Source: Ziziphus jujuba
Lineage: Eukaryota; Streptophyta; Magnoliopsida; Rosales; Rhamnaceae
DNA length: 64,000 bases
Direction: 5' to 3'
NCBI RefSeq assembly: GCF_031755915.1
Contig: NC_083390.1
Location: forward strand, 14,787,001 to 14,851,000
The position numbers and the translations under genes are program-made. The notes under the pieces were generated by a model. The model saw only the letters and a program-made list of their open reading frames with translations. It made no database searches and had not been told where the DNA came from. Positions 30,368 to 42,428 of this stretch are shown piece after piece. Within the stretch, counting starts at the first letter, position 1; each line of letters starts with the position of its first letter.

Positions 30368-32851
30368 CTCAAAATGTCAAGCAATGAGTCTCAACATTGA
30401 TCATCACAAGGAAAAAAAAAAAAAACTAATATGGGTTTATACACATGAAGGTTAGTCCACTAAAGCAGTTCTAAGAGTGTAAGTATTTGCTACAAGAGAG
30501 CAATATGTATATATATATATATATATATTAAGTACAAGTCCATCAAAGTAGCAAAAGAAATATGAATACATACATCAATAGCATAGGATGAATGTAATGA
30601 CAATGCTTGGACATGTGGTATGGTACCTGTCAACCATAGCCTAGGGGAACAATTGAAAACATATAAAACGTGAGATAAGCTTCATGAGTGAATATCAATA
30701 TATAGGAAATATATATATATATATATATATTTAAAAAAAATCATTTCTTTTAAAACCTTTCTTCCTTTTTTTTAAAGGTTTCCTTGTTTTAAAAAATACT
30801 TTTGTAAAACCCATCATGTATGCCTCAAAACTAAAATATAAGAGATTTCGAATGTCATTGAAACCATTGAATTCCATAAAAAGTTTCGAATATCATAATA
30901 CATTATTAAAATTTGTGGAGACATTTTAAAGCGCATATAACAACAATGAAATCCATAGATAATCCAATATGCAATGATATCATTTACATATAATCTATTG
31001 ATCCCATGTATATACATATAATCTATCAATCCCAATTATATGTATATAATCCATCCATCCCATGTACATGCATATTGTCCATCCATCTCATAAAGCCTTT
31101 GTGTCATTCTATATACTAGTACTGTAAAGTGATCTTTAGCATCCCAAAGCCTCATAGGATAAAGGGGAGGGGGGGAAAATATCATCACGATCCTTTAGCA
31201 TCCAAAAGGAATCGTGGCAGGATTCTCACATCACTTGTTGCGGTCAAAGATGGCAATATATATGTATATGTCTTGGCAGTAGCCAATATTCAATATATTC
31301 ACTACTATTGTATGGTATACAACCTACCCAATATTATCATTCAATCATTATCTATCTCCATTTTCCATAAAAGCATATCAAAATATGTATATATATTTAA
31401 GGTAAACGTATCATTTCACAAGTTCTTTAATCAATACCATTGAAATCTATAGTAGTTTAAAATAATAAAACATGCTAGAAAACCATGCCAAACTGTATAT
31501 CATATAAATCATTCATCACATGTTATAAAATCATATATATAAATTTGTGTTTCCAAAAAATAAAAGAAAGAACATGATGATATAAAACATGTTCATAACC
31601 CAAAATATTTTTGAAAGTAAACATTCACTCATAGAGACTCATAAACTTGATCTGTAGTCATCAGATCATCTTTAGTACCACTCTGGATGGCTAAGATAAT
31701 ATCGAAATATTCTATTAAATCAAAGAAAAGATATTACATGCTATGTGCATGCTCTAGACCTTAATATTGCTCTCATAATCCATCAATTATAAATTTTAAG
31801 TACTAATTCCTCCAAAATATTACACAAACCATTTTCTTTATAGGTCTAAATTGGGCATTTTTCATAGCTCCATAATTCCTTGGCATTGAGCTGTAGATTT
31901 CTTTCTATATATCACTAGAAACTTATATTAACCATCAATTGCTATAAAAAAAATACATCATAGCCAACTAATTGTTCCAAAAATGAAGCATTCCAACCTA
32001 TAAATGGGTGTTCCTTAAAGTTGTACCAAAATCCATAAATTATACATAAAAAAAAAAAGAAAAAGCCTAATAGATGTAGGACATGGATTTACTTTCTATT
32101 GATACCAAGGATATCAATGGATTACGAGAAAAACCAAAGAAATTTTAACCTTGAAAAATGAAAGTCTTTAGGCTTAAATAATATAAAAAATGGATTTAGG
32201 ATGTTGAAAACTAGTGGAAAGGTCCTTATTTTGTAGTTAAAACTTACAGGATTTGGGCAATCGAAAAATACGTACTCCACGATTTTTGATTAAATTTCAG
32301 CCACCTCTGAGCACTATCTAGCGAGAGCTTGGTATAAATGTGTTCTTTGCTTCATAAGATTTCCAATAGTTCCAATGATAAAGTAAACAAAAGGTCTATA
32401 GCTCAAGATATGAAGGTTTGATGATGGCAAGTTAAAGAGAGAAAGTGTGTAGGTAGAGAAAATATGAAAATGGTTAAATTTTGGGTGGCCAAAATCGTTT
32501 ATATTTAATGATTTCCCATAGAAATCTCAAGATTGGTTGCAAAATCCCAAATTAGGTCGAGTTATATCTAGTTGCACAATGAGGCCCTAAGTTATTCTTG
32601 AGATGTCGTAACTCCGATATTTAGAAAAATGCCACTGCACTTTTTGGCCATAACTTTCAAACCGTAGCTCCGTTATTGACATGTCACATGTCCTCAAACT
32701 CATATCGACAAGCTCTACGCAATGGTGTGAAAGATAAAAGCAATTTCCAAGAATAAGAAAAAGTCAATTTTTTACCCGTCCTATGAGTCCTACTTAGTTA
32801 AACTACTTAAAAACTCAAAGTTTTGGCTTCTAATTGCGACGGGTCATTACA
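30140..32851 (-). repeat. Gypsy D 3' LTR
   Basis: Reading the minus strand it begins TGTAATGACCCGTCGC at 32851 next to the PPT and ends near 30140 by homology to the right LTR (shared TTGAGG/CTCGGGGTC...TTT region). Contains the 80-bp module at 32649-32730 and TA runs (30336-30360, 30507-30528, 30710-30731). About 2.7 kb, non-coding. Confidence 0.75.
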
Positions 32852-32866
32852 TCCTACCTTCCTTAC
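32852..32866 (-). other. Gypsy D polypurine tract
   Basis: Minus strand GTAAGGAAGGTAGGA abuts the LTR start TGTAATGACCC. Confidence 0.8.
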
Positions 32867-33079
32867 AAAAAAATTATCCTAAAATTTTCATACCTAGGAT
32901 GAAGGAAGAGATATGGGTATTAAGCTTGCATTTTCTCTTTAATCTCCTAAGCAGCCTTTTCAATTGCATGATTTGTCCACAATACCTTCACCAGCTAGAT
33001 CGTCTTAGTTCAAAGCATTTGAGCCCTTCAATCTAGGATCTTAATAGGTTGCTTCTCATATGTCAATTCTTCTCTCAAC

Positions 33080-35310
33080 TCAAAGGGTTGGCTCTCCAAA
33101 TATGTGAAGGATCAAGTGAGAACTTGCAAGCATAGACACATGAAAAATGTCATAGATCTGTAAAAAATCCATAAGCAAGGCAAGTCTATAAGTTACTAGT
33201 CCAATCCTTTCAATAATCTTATTAGGTTTAATATGTTGGGGTGAGAAGGTTATGACTAAGAGCAAGCTAGCTTGAAGTGTTAGCAACAAGCAAGCTTTTG
33301 GTGATGCTCTTGGGAATGGTTGTGTGTGAGTTGTGTTTTTAGGTTTTGGTTATGGTGTTTTCTCTAAAGTGTTCTAATGTGTTGAAGAAGAGATAAGAAG
33401 AAGAGGAACACGTTGGATTTTGAAAATAAGGCTTAGATGTGTAGCCATTTCATTCATTTTACAATATAAGCTTGAAATTACAACTAGTTCACACATGCCA
33501 AGCATGTGAGCTTACAAAATGAGTAAGGTATTTGAAATTTAAAAAGTAAAATGGTCAACACCTAACTTTTCATACACAAAAGAGGTAAAAACCAGCTGCA
33601 ACATGTCTATTCCAAATATAGTAAAAAGTGGCACGTGGTTTGAACTAAGTTCCTATTGTTTAACTAGTTTGGGTAAACAACCAAACTAGCTTCACCTACT
33701 TAGTTCCCCTTTGTATCTGCTTATGAAACTTGGTTTGAAGCATCCTTGGTCATCAATAAATATTTTTCCAAGAGCTAGAAAAGTTCTGGAACCGGATCAT
33801 GGGCCAAACAGCTCCAAAACTGGCCCATACTCTGCATACTGGGCCCATCAGATACAGCAATCTGTTTGGAATAGAAAATGGACTTTCCCATGTCATTTTG
33901 ACCTGGCATTTGAACCATAGTCTTCTATATATGTCTGTAGACATCTCTCAAAATTTCAGCCCAAAAATCCATTTTCAACCTGAGATATAAGATAAATAGT
34001 GGAACTATGTTGCTGGAAATTATGAATCCAGCACCATAGGCATTTCAAGCATAACATTCCTACTCTTTTGTGCATAATTTTGCCTATAATTTTGTATACA
34101 TAACTTAGGCACAAAACATTATCAAAATATACCTTGCATCAATTAAAAACATATAAAACTATAAACTCATAAAAGGAAAGGATTTGATACCAAGGTGTGC
34201 ATGCTAACCGGTGACATGCACCATCAAGTGGCAAAATTGCCCCACTTCAACATAATATACATAGGAGTTAACTTTTTATGTTTTCCAAAATGTACCATAT
34301 CTTTCTACGGTGACAATTAAAAGAAAACTTTGTCTCTAACTTCAAAATCAAGACCTTTTCTCCTCATATTTGTATAACTTTTCTGTCTAACTTAAGTTGC
34401 TTTCAATTTGTCATAAATGATTTTGACCTTGTCCACTGTCATCTGAGCATAATAAAGGCTTGTAAGTTTTCTGTTTGCCAACTTCATTCTAATAAAAAGG
34501 TTTCCTATGCTATTTCCTATAATATTGTTGAAGATGCCATTTAAAATACTTGAATGGTAACTATTATTGTAAGTGCACTCCGTCAAAGGTAAGTAAGTCT
34601 CTCATTTTCCTTTAAATTGCAAAACAGAAAACATCTACATATTCTCCAGAGTCTGTATAGTCTTCTCTTATTATCCATTAGTTTAAGGATGAAAGGTAGT
34701 ACTAAAGTGCAACTTAGTATCAAAAGCTTCTGGTAAGCTCTACCAAAACATGGATGTAAACCATGTGTCCCTATCTAATACAATACACACAGGAACTATA
34801 TGGAATCTCACAATCTTCCTTACGAAGAGCTCGACCAATGTATGCAGAGAATTAATCTCATGAATTGTTAAAAAATGTGTACAATTCATTAGTCAATCAA
34901 CAATCACCTAAATGATATCATGATCTTTTTTAGTATGAGGAAGCTTATTTAATACAAAGTCCATTGAGATATGTTTCCATTTGTAATTGAGAATAGGTAA
35001 AGGTTGCAGAAGTTTCGAAGGTTTCTATCTTTCAACCTTTTACTTGTTGGCAAACCAAACACTTAGCCACATATTTTGCAATTTCTCTCTTCATCCCAAT
35101 TTGTTTATAATACTCACGTAAATTACAATACATCTTAGTACCATCAGGATGCATGGCATAGGCTGAACAATGCATTTTATCAAGAATCTCTTTTTTGAGT
35201 TCTTTATTCATGGGAACATAAAGCCTAGTCCAAATAATCAAAGCTCCATCATCTTTAATTATGAAGTCTATCCTTAATCCTTTCTTAACTTTATCTTTTA
35301 ACCTTATCAT
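33080..35310 (-). pseudogene. Gypsy D integrase, split by a solo LTR
   Basis: From the right: H2C2 zinc region in an open frame 35032-35310 (LKKEILDKMHCSAYAMHPDGTKMYCNLREYYKQIG...CLVCQQVKG); degraded core around 34800-35020 (HLGDC.LTN, the VIVDRLTKSAHF region); then at 34330-34560 IYDKLKATQ, RQKSYTNMRRKGLDFEVRDKVFF, the post-core region (SRQKSYADKRRRxLEFEVGDxVFL). After the inserted LTR it resumes at 33090-33230 with KPNKIIERIGLVTYRLAL...IYDIFHVSMLASS, the conserved end of Tekay/Del-like integrases (GPFEILERVGPVAYRLALPP...HDVFHVSML). Stops and frameshifts throughout. Confidence 0.88.
33234..34252 (-). mobile_element. Solo LTR of the Copia-1 family
   Basis: 1019 bp, inverted relative to Copia-1 (plus-strand ends TGTTGGGGTGAGAAGG...CCCACTTCAACA). 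Perfect target duplication TAATA at 33229-33233 and 34253-34257. Visibly more diverged from the two Copia-1 LTRs than those are from each other. It lies in the integrase of Gypsy D. Confidence 0.96.
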
Positions 35311-35439
35311 TTAAGGATCATGCAACTAAGCATCACACACCGTATCGATAAATATTAATAAAATGTGAAAACTAGCTAGGAGAACTCCAATTGAGCCCAT
35401 ACTTAACTCAACTCATAACTTCCTTAACTTCACCATTAA

Positions 35440-35580
35440 AGGAAGATGTAATGACTGTATATGTGCCAAAGAACTTGTAGCCTTTCTTTGAAGAGCATTA
35501 GCTATGACATTATCTTGTTTAGGATGGTATTTGATCTTGCAATCATAGTTCTTAAGTAAATCCATCCTCAAAATAATGTC
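35440..35580 (-). pseudogene. Gypsy D RNase H tail
   Basis: Minus strand reads RRWMDLLKNYDCKIKYHPKQDNVIANALQRKATSS, the end of gypsy RNase H ([31 protein letters not shown]). Between it and the protease at 35712 there are only about 130 bp, so RT and most of RNase H are deleted. Confidence 0.85.
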
Positions 35581-35711
35581 CAATCATTGGAAATCTAAAA
35601 TAATTGAATGTGATTTCATCTCCTGACCATCAATTATAATTACATGTCCTTTCCATACTTGTGTTGACCATAAAGACTCACTTATTGGGGTTGAAACCTC
35701 TAAACTACTCT

Positions 35712-35924
35712 CTAAAGCACATTATTTTTACAGACTTGCACTACTAGACTATGTGATACAAATGAATGTATAGCTTTAGGAACAATAAGAATACAAGTGT
35801 TAACTCCATGAATTGATATCATACCTATAACCCCATTAGGTGTGACTAGAGACTCTTGTTGCATCATGGCGAAAGCTTTACCTTGGTTTGGTAGTTGTCT
35901 TGTTTGACCATTGCCTTTGGCCAT
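35712..35924 (-). pseudogene. Gypsy D protease remnant
   Basis: Minus strand: GKAFAMMQQESLVTPNGVIGMISIHG...ILIVPKAIHSFVSHSLV. Fits the gypsy protease pattern (VFALTxQEA...VVTGTLSI...VLIDPGATHSFVS), but DPGAT has become VPKAI, so the catalytic Asp is lost. Very similar in kind to the family E protease at 22350-22530. Confidence 0.82.
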
Positions 35925-36039
35925 AGGTGCCGACTATGCTCCATTGCTAGATGCAGTACCAACAGTTTGCCCTACCTAAGTACCATATTTATTAGTATCA
36001 CTAGACTGCTGAAGTTTAGAAATAAATCCTGAACCTTCA

Positions 36040-36760
36040 ATATCACCATGCACCAAGTAAGGGCAATCTCTCATAAAATGACCACTTTGTCCACAGTGGT
36101 AGGATCCTTTGCTTTTCCAGCAAATCCTAAGGTTGAACCTACCATAAAAACTACAAAGAACACAAAAAATACCTCTATGTCATCCACCCTATTGACTACT
36201 AAATTGTCTAGACAAATAATAACTATTGCCACTACACACCAACTGTTGATTAGTACCATAATTGCATATAACTCCTCGAACTCTACTACTATTAGCCCCA
36301 TGACTACCTACTCAAAACCCATCGAGGCCTATGCATTATAGTCTATTCCTCGAATTTCAAAGCTAACTTTCAAAGGGATTGATAGGTAAAGTGATGAGCT
36401 CTTGAGACTCACAATCCTATATTCTCATTTAAGCCATTTAAGAATCTATTTTTCTTTTGGGAGTCATCAAGAATCATAAGGAAACTAAACTATGATAATT
36501 TTCTAAATTTCTTTTCATACTCAGTGAGTCAAGTTCTTAACCTCTAACCTTTTAACCTCTCTAAAAATGGGAGGACAAAACTTTATATTGAAAGCATCCT
36601 TAAATTGTTCCCAAGTGAAATCTCGTAATGCTCTTTCATTAACCCACCAATTTCGAGCATCACCTTCTAATAAGAAACCTATAATCCTATCCATTTCCTT
36701 ATCGAGGCAACTCATATCTTCATCTAGAATCTTTTTAATCTCACCCAATCAAGACAACGC
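36040..36760 (-). pseudogene. Gypsy D gag remnants
   Basis: Retrotrans_gag core at 36521-36748: DRIIGFLLEGDARNWWVNERALRDFTWEQFKDAFNIKFCPP. Nucleocapsid at about 36060-36110: YHCGQSGHFMRDCP, a CX2CX4HX4C knuckle whose first Cys is Ser. The 400 bp between them is a gag linker with stops. Confidence 0.85.
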
Positions 36761-37199
36761 TGCAATGGTTAATAGCACCACTAAAAGTCACTGCCTTTAG
36801 CTCCATAGCTTGCTTAACAAAAGGCTAGTATAGATGCCTCCAGAAAAACCTCAACTAGGTGTTCTATTGAACCAACTCTAAGCGCAGTCTCACATACATG
36901 TTCATTTGGCACCTATTGAACTCTAGGTCCACCATGTCCATGTGTAGGAGGCATCTTTAGATCTATATGAAGGGCACTAAATTTAAAACATCACATCTAA
37001 ATGGTATAGAAATCCAAAATAGTAATAATAAGGCTCCAAAAGAATAACATGATACTAAAGGAAGGGGATAATATGACTTTAATATTATACATCTATCATG
37101 CAAACTTCAAGAATTAGATAGTACCAAGAATGATCAACAAGATGCCAAAGAAAAAGGATGCAAATGAAACTCTGATCCTATTGGAACATGGAACCTAAT

Positions 37200-37211
37200 G
37201 CTCTGATATTA
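37200..37211 (-). other. Gypsy D primer binding site (degenerate)
   Basis: Minus strand TAATATCAGAGC, two changes from TGGTATCAGAGC, directly beside the 5' LTR end. Confidence 0.75.
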
Positions 37212-40079
37212 AGCTAATAAAACTGCCTTTGAGGTCCTTTTTGGACATCCAAAGGGGTTTCACCTAGGGACGCTCCTAGCAGACATTTTATCAAAAATTT
37301 AGCAAAACCTCCCTATAATTTTGACATAACCCCAATTGTACTAGTGGAAGACATTTCTAATATTGTTCAATGAAAATAATAGCCTTATTGTCCATTACAA
37401 TTACAACTATATATGTGTGTGTGTGTGTGTGTGTGTCCAAAAATGATAAGCAACGAGTCTAAGACCGATCGTCACAAAGAAAAAAAATATAAGTAATATG
37501 GGGTTATACACATCATATTAGTCCACTATAGTAGTTCTAGAAGTATAAGTATTTAAACAAAGAAAGAGAATATATATATACATATAGATATATATATATA
37601 TATATATAAGTACAAGTCCATGAGAGTAGTAAAAAAATGGATATATACACTATCAACGGAGGATGGATGTGATGACAATGCTTGGATGTGTGGTGTGGTA
37701 TGTCAACAGTAGCATAAGGGAACGATTGAAAACATATAAAACGTGAGACAAACTTAGTGAGTGAATATTGGTATATAGATTCTTCTATTTTAAAGTTTCA
37801 ACGATTCTTCTACTTTATAAAATGCTTTTTGAAAACTTGTCAAGTATGATCTCAAAAATAAAATATAAGAAATTTCAAATGTCGTTGAAAACCATTAAAT
37901 TACATAAAAAGTTTTGGATATCATAATACATTATTGGAATTCATAGAGACATTTTAAAGCATGTATAACATCATTGAAATCCATAGATAATCTAATCCAT
38001 AATTATATCATCCCCATATATGAACATATAATCCATCAATCCCATGTATATACAAACAATCCATTCATCCCATATACATGCATATAATCCATCTATCCAA
38101 TATACGTGTATATAATCATCCATCTCATAAAACTCGTATACCATACTATATACCTAGTGTTGTCTAGTGACCTTTAGCATCTCAAAGCTCACAAGACAAA
38201 GGGGGAAGGGGAAAATATCATCACAACCCTTTACTGTCAATCATGGTAGGATCTTCATATCACTCATTGTAGTCGAGGATGGCAATATATATGTATATAC
38301 CTAGTTCGTAGCCAATATTCAATATATTTACTGGTATTGCGCGGTACATAACCTAAACAAACTTAATATTATTATTCAACCATTATCCATCTACACTTTC
38401 TATAAAAACATATTGAAATATGTGTGTATATATATATATGTTGGAGGATTCTATAATTATGTATTTGATTATGTGCTATTTTAGCTAGTTAAGAGATTTA
38501 TGAGCTATTGACATACTTAGGAATCAATTTTATTTTTTTCTTCTTTTAATTAAGGAGATTTGTTACCAATTTTGTATCCTAGAGAGAGCTATAAATTCTG
38601 ATGTATAAGAGCATAATAATATATCCCATTCTTCACAATTATTTGTCTCTGTTTTCAATATATAGAAGGTGAATGTATCATTGCATAAACTCTTTAACCA
38701 AAACCATTGAAATCCATAGTTATTTAAAGTAATAAAACATGCTAGAAAACTGTGCCATAATGTATATCATATCCATCATCCATCATATGTTATAAAATCA
38801 TATATATATACAAAATTATGTTCCCTAAACATAAACATAATGATATAAAGCATGTTCATAACCCAAAACATTTTTGAAAGAAAACAATTACTTATAGAGA
38901 TAGCTTAAACTTGATTCATAGCCATTGGATTACCTTCGTCTCACTATGGGTGCCTAACATAATACCAAAATATTGAGTTAAATTATGGGAAGAATACTAC
39001 ATTCTGTGTGAGTGCTCAAGACCCTAATGTTGCTCTCATAAACCATCAATTATAAATTTTACATATTAATTTCTCCAAAATCTTACACAAACTCATTTTC
39101 CTTATAGGTCCAACTTAGGCATCTCCCATATTTCCACAATTTCTTAAAATTGAGCTGTATTTTCTTCCATACATCACTAGGAACTTATACTAACCATCGA
39201 TTGCTATCAAAAACATCCCATAACTAACTAATTGTTCTAAAACCAAAACTCTGACCTATTAGGTCTTCCTCAAAACTAAGCCAAAATCCGCAAATTATAC
39301 ATCAAAATATAGCCCAAGAGATGTAGAATGTGGATTTACCTCATATCAATACTAAGGATGTTAATGGGTCACTGGAATAACCATAGAAAATTTGACTGTA
39401 AAATCAAATCTTGAGATCTTGTAAAATAGAGAGGTTTTTGGGCTTAAAGAACATAAAAAAAAAAAATGGATTTAGCAGGCCGAAAACTAGTGGAAAGGAC
39501 CTTCCTTTGTCGTGGGAACTTATATTTCTAACAATCGAAAAATGGATCCCCTCGTGACTTTCTGATTGAATTTCAGCCAACGCCAGCCACTATCTAAACA
39601 GAGCTTAATAACAATGTGTTCTTCACTTCATAAGATTTCCAACGGTACTAATGCTGAGATATTATCAAGACCCATTAAGGATCCCTTCTCAAAATCCTAA
39701 ATAAGTCATGATCCTAGAGGAAACCTTAGTGGATTGTTCTACGGAAAATTTGGTAGTATCTCCCATAAGGATAGAGTATTCACAAAAAATTTCCTGCACA
39801 AAAACACACTTCTATACAGTACTACTATATCCCTCATTCCGTACTACAAATAATTCCACAATTGACAGCACTTTGCTAAAAATATAAGAACATATATATT
39901 ACAAATAATTTAATAACAAAAGATACTTTTAGATATTCACATCCCCCTACACCATCCATTTAGTACCGTATTGCATTTCAATATTGTTTTAGGAACATAC
40001 CAATGCATAATCTAGGTAGAAGGGCAATAAAACAACAAGAATAATAGTAATATAAATACCAATAATAGCCTAACTTGCA

Positions 40080-40214
40080 CAAACGCTATCATATTTGCCA
40101 AAGGCTTCCATATTTGCCCGAAAGCTATCATATTTGCCCAAAGGCTTCCATACATGTCCAAAGACTATCACATTTGCCTAAAAGCTAATATACTTGCCCA
40201 AGGGCTATCATATA
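40080..40214. repeat. Minisatellite in unit F (TGCCCAAAGGCTATCATAT-type)
   Basis: Six or so imperfect units of about 20-22 bp built on TTGCCCAAAGGCTATCATA. The second unit F copy has the same array at 61520-61683. Confidence 0.85.
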
Positions 40215-40216
40215 AT

Positions 40217-40645
40217 AATAATAACAATAATAATAACATTAATAAGAACAATAATAATGAAATAATAATAATAAATGTTAATGAAAATAACAATAAAAAT
40301 AATCATAAGAAATAATAATAAATGCAATAATAATTAACAATAATGATAATAATAATTATAAGAAAAATAATGACAATATATAATGAAAATTAATAATAAT
40401 AATAATAACAATAATAATTACGATAATAATTAACGACCTTTCCAATAATAATAATAATAACAACAATGATAAAAATAAGAACAACAACAACAACAATAAC
40501 AATATTAATAGGTCATTAATGACAAATAAGCATAATTTCATAACAATTAATGATCTTAATAATAATAATAATAATAAGAATAACAACAACAAATAAGGGT
40601 AACAATAGGAAATCGAAATCATGAAAAGATAAAATAAAATAAAAT
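40217..40645. repeat. AAT-rich imperfect microsatellite in unit F
   Basis: Long run of ATA/ATAATG/AAC-type triplets; the apparent low-complexity ORFs here are not proteins. Same position relative to the minisatellite as 61690-62265 in copy 2. Confidence 0.9.
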
Positions 40646-41039
40646 AAAATAAAGAAAAATCAACTACCCGATCCCTTGATATCATGCTGTCGTCGGTACT
40701 TTGCTACTTATACAGTCCAGGATGGTTGCCTGTAATGGCCATTCAACCTCTGGACTAGTAGGCAATAAAGTCACGAGGCTAAGTTATTCATGAACCATAT
40801 TGAATCGTTGCCTTCGTACGATGTGGGGCAAATATAACATAGTGTGTATATATATATGTATACTCGTATATATATATATATATATATGAAAAAGATACTT
40901 GATGTACTATACGATATACTAGTGGTGCTAGACAGTACCCAGCATCCCGAGTACTCCCTTACGGGGAGGTTAAAGAGAGAAGTTGTAATCGGTCACCCTG
41001 GCATCCCATGGCACTGATTTCTTATAACCTGCCATGGTT

Positions 41040-41400
41040 AAATAGTCATCCTTCGATCGTGAGAGCAGTTGATGCTCACTATACACTATACTTGTCATAC
41101 CTTCGACTCATAGCTCCCACAGGATGACCATACATATATGCACACTAATTCTGAATGACAGTCATCCTGTGGTTAAGGGGGAGATGGTTGGTGCTCGCTT
41201 TGTATTGTACCTGCCTACCCCCATAGGGACAACCCTGAATATATATTGTGCGCTAATCCATAACAGCCACCTATGGCCAAGGAGGAGGGCAGCTAATATG
41301 TTCATTGTGCAATATACTTGCCAACCGTCAAGTCCATGACATCCACAAAATAGCCATAATAAACAACCATATATAGGATAGTCATATAAACTTGTACGCT
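41040..41400. repeat. Triplicated ~115-bp module in unit F
   Basis: Three imperfect units following the pattern GGxxGxTxATGCTCAxTATACAxTATACTTGxC...CCCATAGGATGACCxTxxATAT...GCACACTAATxCATGACAGxCATCCTxTGGxxAA. Counterparts lie at about 62760-63070 in copy 2. Non-coding. Confidence 0.75.
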
Positions 41401-42214
41401 ATTATACATTACAGAACACCAATAGTGTATGGTGCATCTAAAAGCTATAAAATTTCATAAAATTATAAAATTTGAATTTTCATAAACTAGGATTGAATTT
41501 GTGCATTTTTGGCAAATCTATAAAATTTCATATTCTCTTTTAAACTATCATGACAAATCCATCAATTTAAATATTTCAATTTTTTTACCACCATAAAACC
41601 AAATCCACGAATAAATAAATAATTAAATCCATAAATATATTTTTTATCATAGTAATTTAATATAATTATTTTTTCAAATGTTCAAAATCAATTTACACCA
41701 AAAATTTCATTAAAATCACATAAAATTTCAATATAATTAAATACATATTTAATTCAACATAAAATTGGCATTATAAATTCGAATAACAATTTTATTTAAA
41801 TATTAAACACATACATTTTTTCATAAATTTCAATCTCACAATATTCGAATACACAAATATATTTTATACATTAAAAGATAAATATTCTTTCTAAATCATT
41901 AAAATTTATTTATACAAAAATTATATTAACTTATATACAACTCAAATACAATTTAATTTCACCTAAACACATTTTATCATACAAAATAAATATAACAATA
42001 AATTCAATAATAAATATATACAATTAATTTCTCCAACCCATATAATAAATATTATTAACAATATATTTAAATCGCATAAACAACATAATAAAAATTAAAT
42101 AACAATTTCTTTAATTTTTAAAACATACATGATATATTTCAATATATATATATACAAAGGCTTCAACAAATATATATATTTATACAAATATATATATACA
42201 TGTATACAGTCCGT

Positions 42215-42360
42215 CTATGGTGCGAACAGTCCTCATGCGGACCACAGTATTGGTGACGGTTTTTCATAGTATTGATGATGATTTTCTAAAATACCATCGT
42301 TAATACTATGAAAAACCATCACTAATACTGCGGTCCTCATGCGGACCATCCTCACCATAG
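42215..42360. repeat. 146-bp near-perfect palindrome (MITE or fold-back)
   Basis: Starts CTATGGTG and ends CACCATAG; the two arms (about 70 bp each) match with few mismatches (TCATGCGGACC, CAGTATTGGTGA, TTTTTCATAGTATT and their complements) around a short centre near 42290. I see no clean target duplication; the flanks both contain ATACATGTAT, which may extend the inverted repeat. Unit F copy 2 appears to lack it. Confidence 0.8.
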
Positions 42361-42395
42361 AATTTCCATACATGTATATATTCATACATCACAAT

Positions 42396-42428
<33 letters not shown>

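Noticed and set aside
30336..30731. TA/GT dinucleotide runs considered as CRISPR-like or satellite arrays
   Set aside because: Simple dinucleotide microsatellites inside plant LTRs; no repeat-spacer structure. CRISPR is not expected in a plant nuclear genome.
40356..40685. Leu/Ile-rich 109-codon frame that looks like a membrane protein
   Set aside because: It is the translation of an AAT-rich microsatellite, as are the frames at 61610-62155.
42209..42370. Palindrome considered as a terminator or origin
   Set aside because: Eukaryotic transposon context, no T-run or initiator motifs; a MITE or fold-back explains it better.
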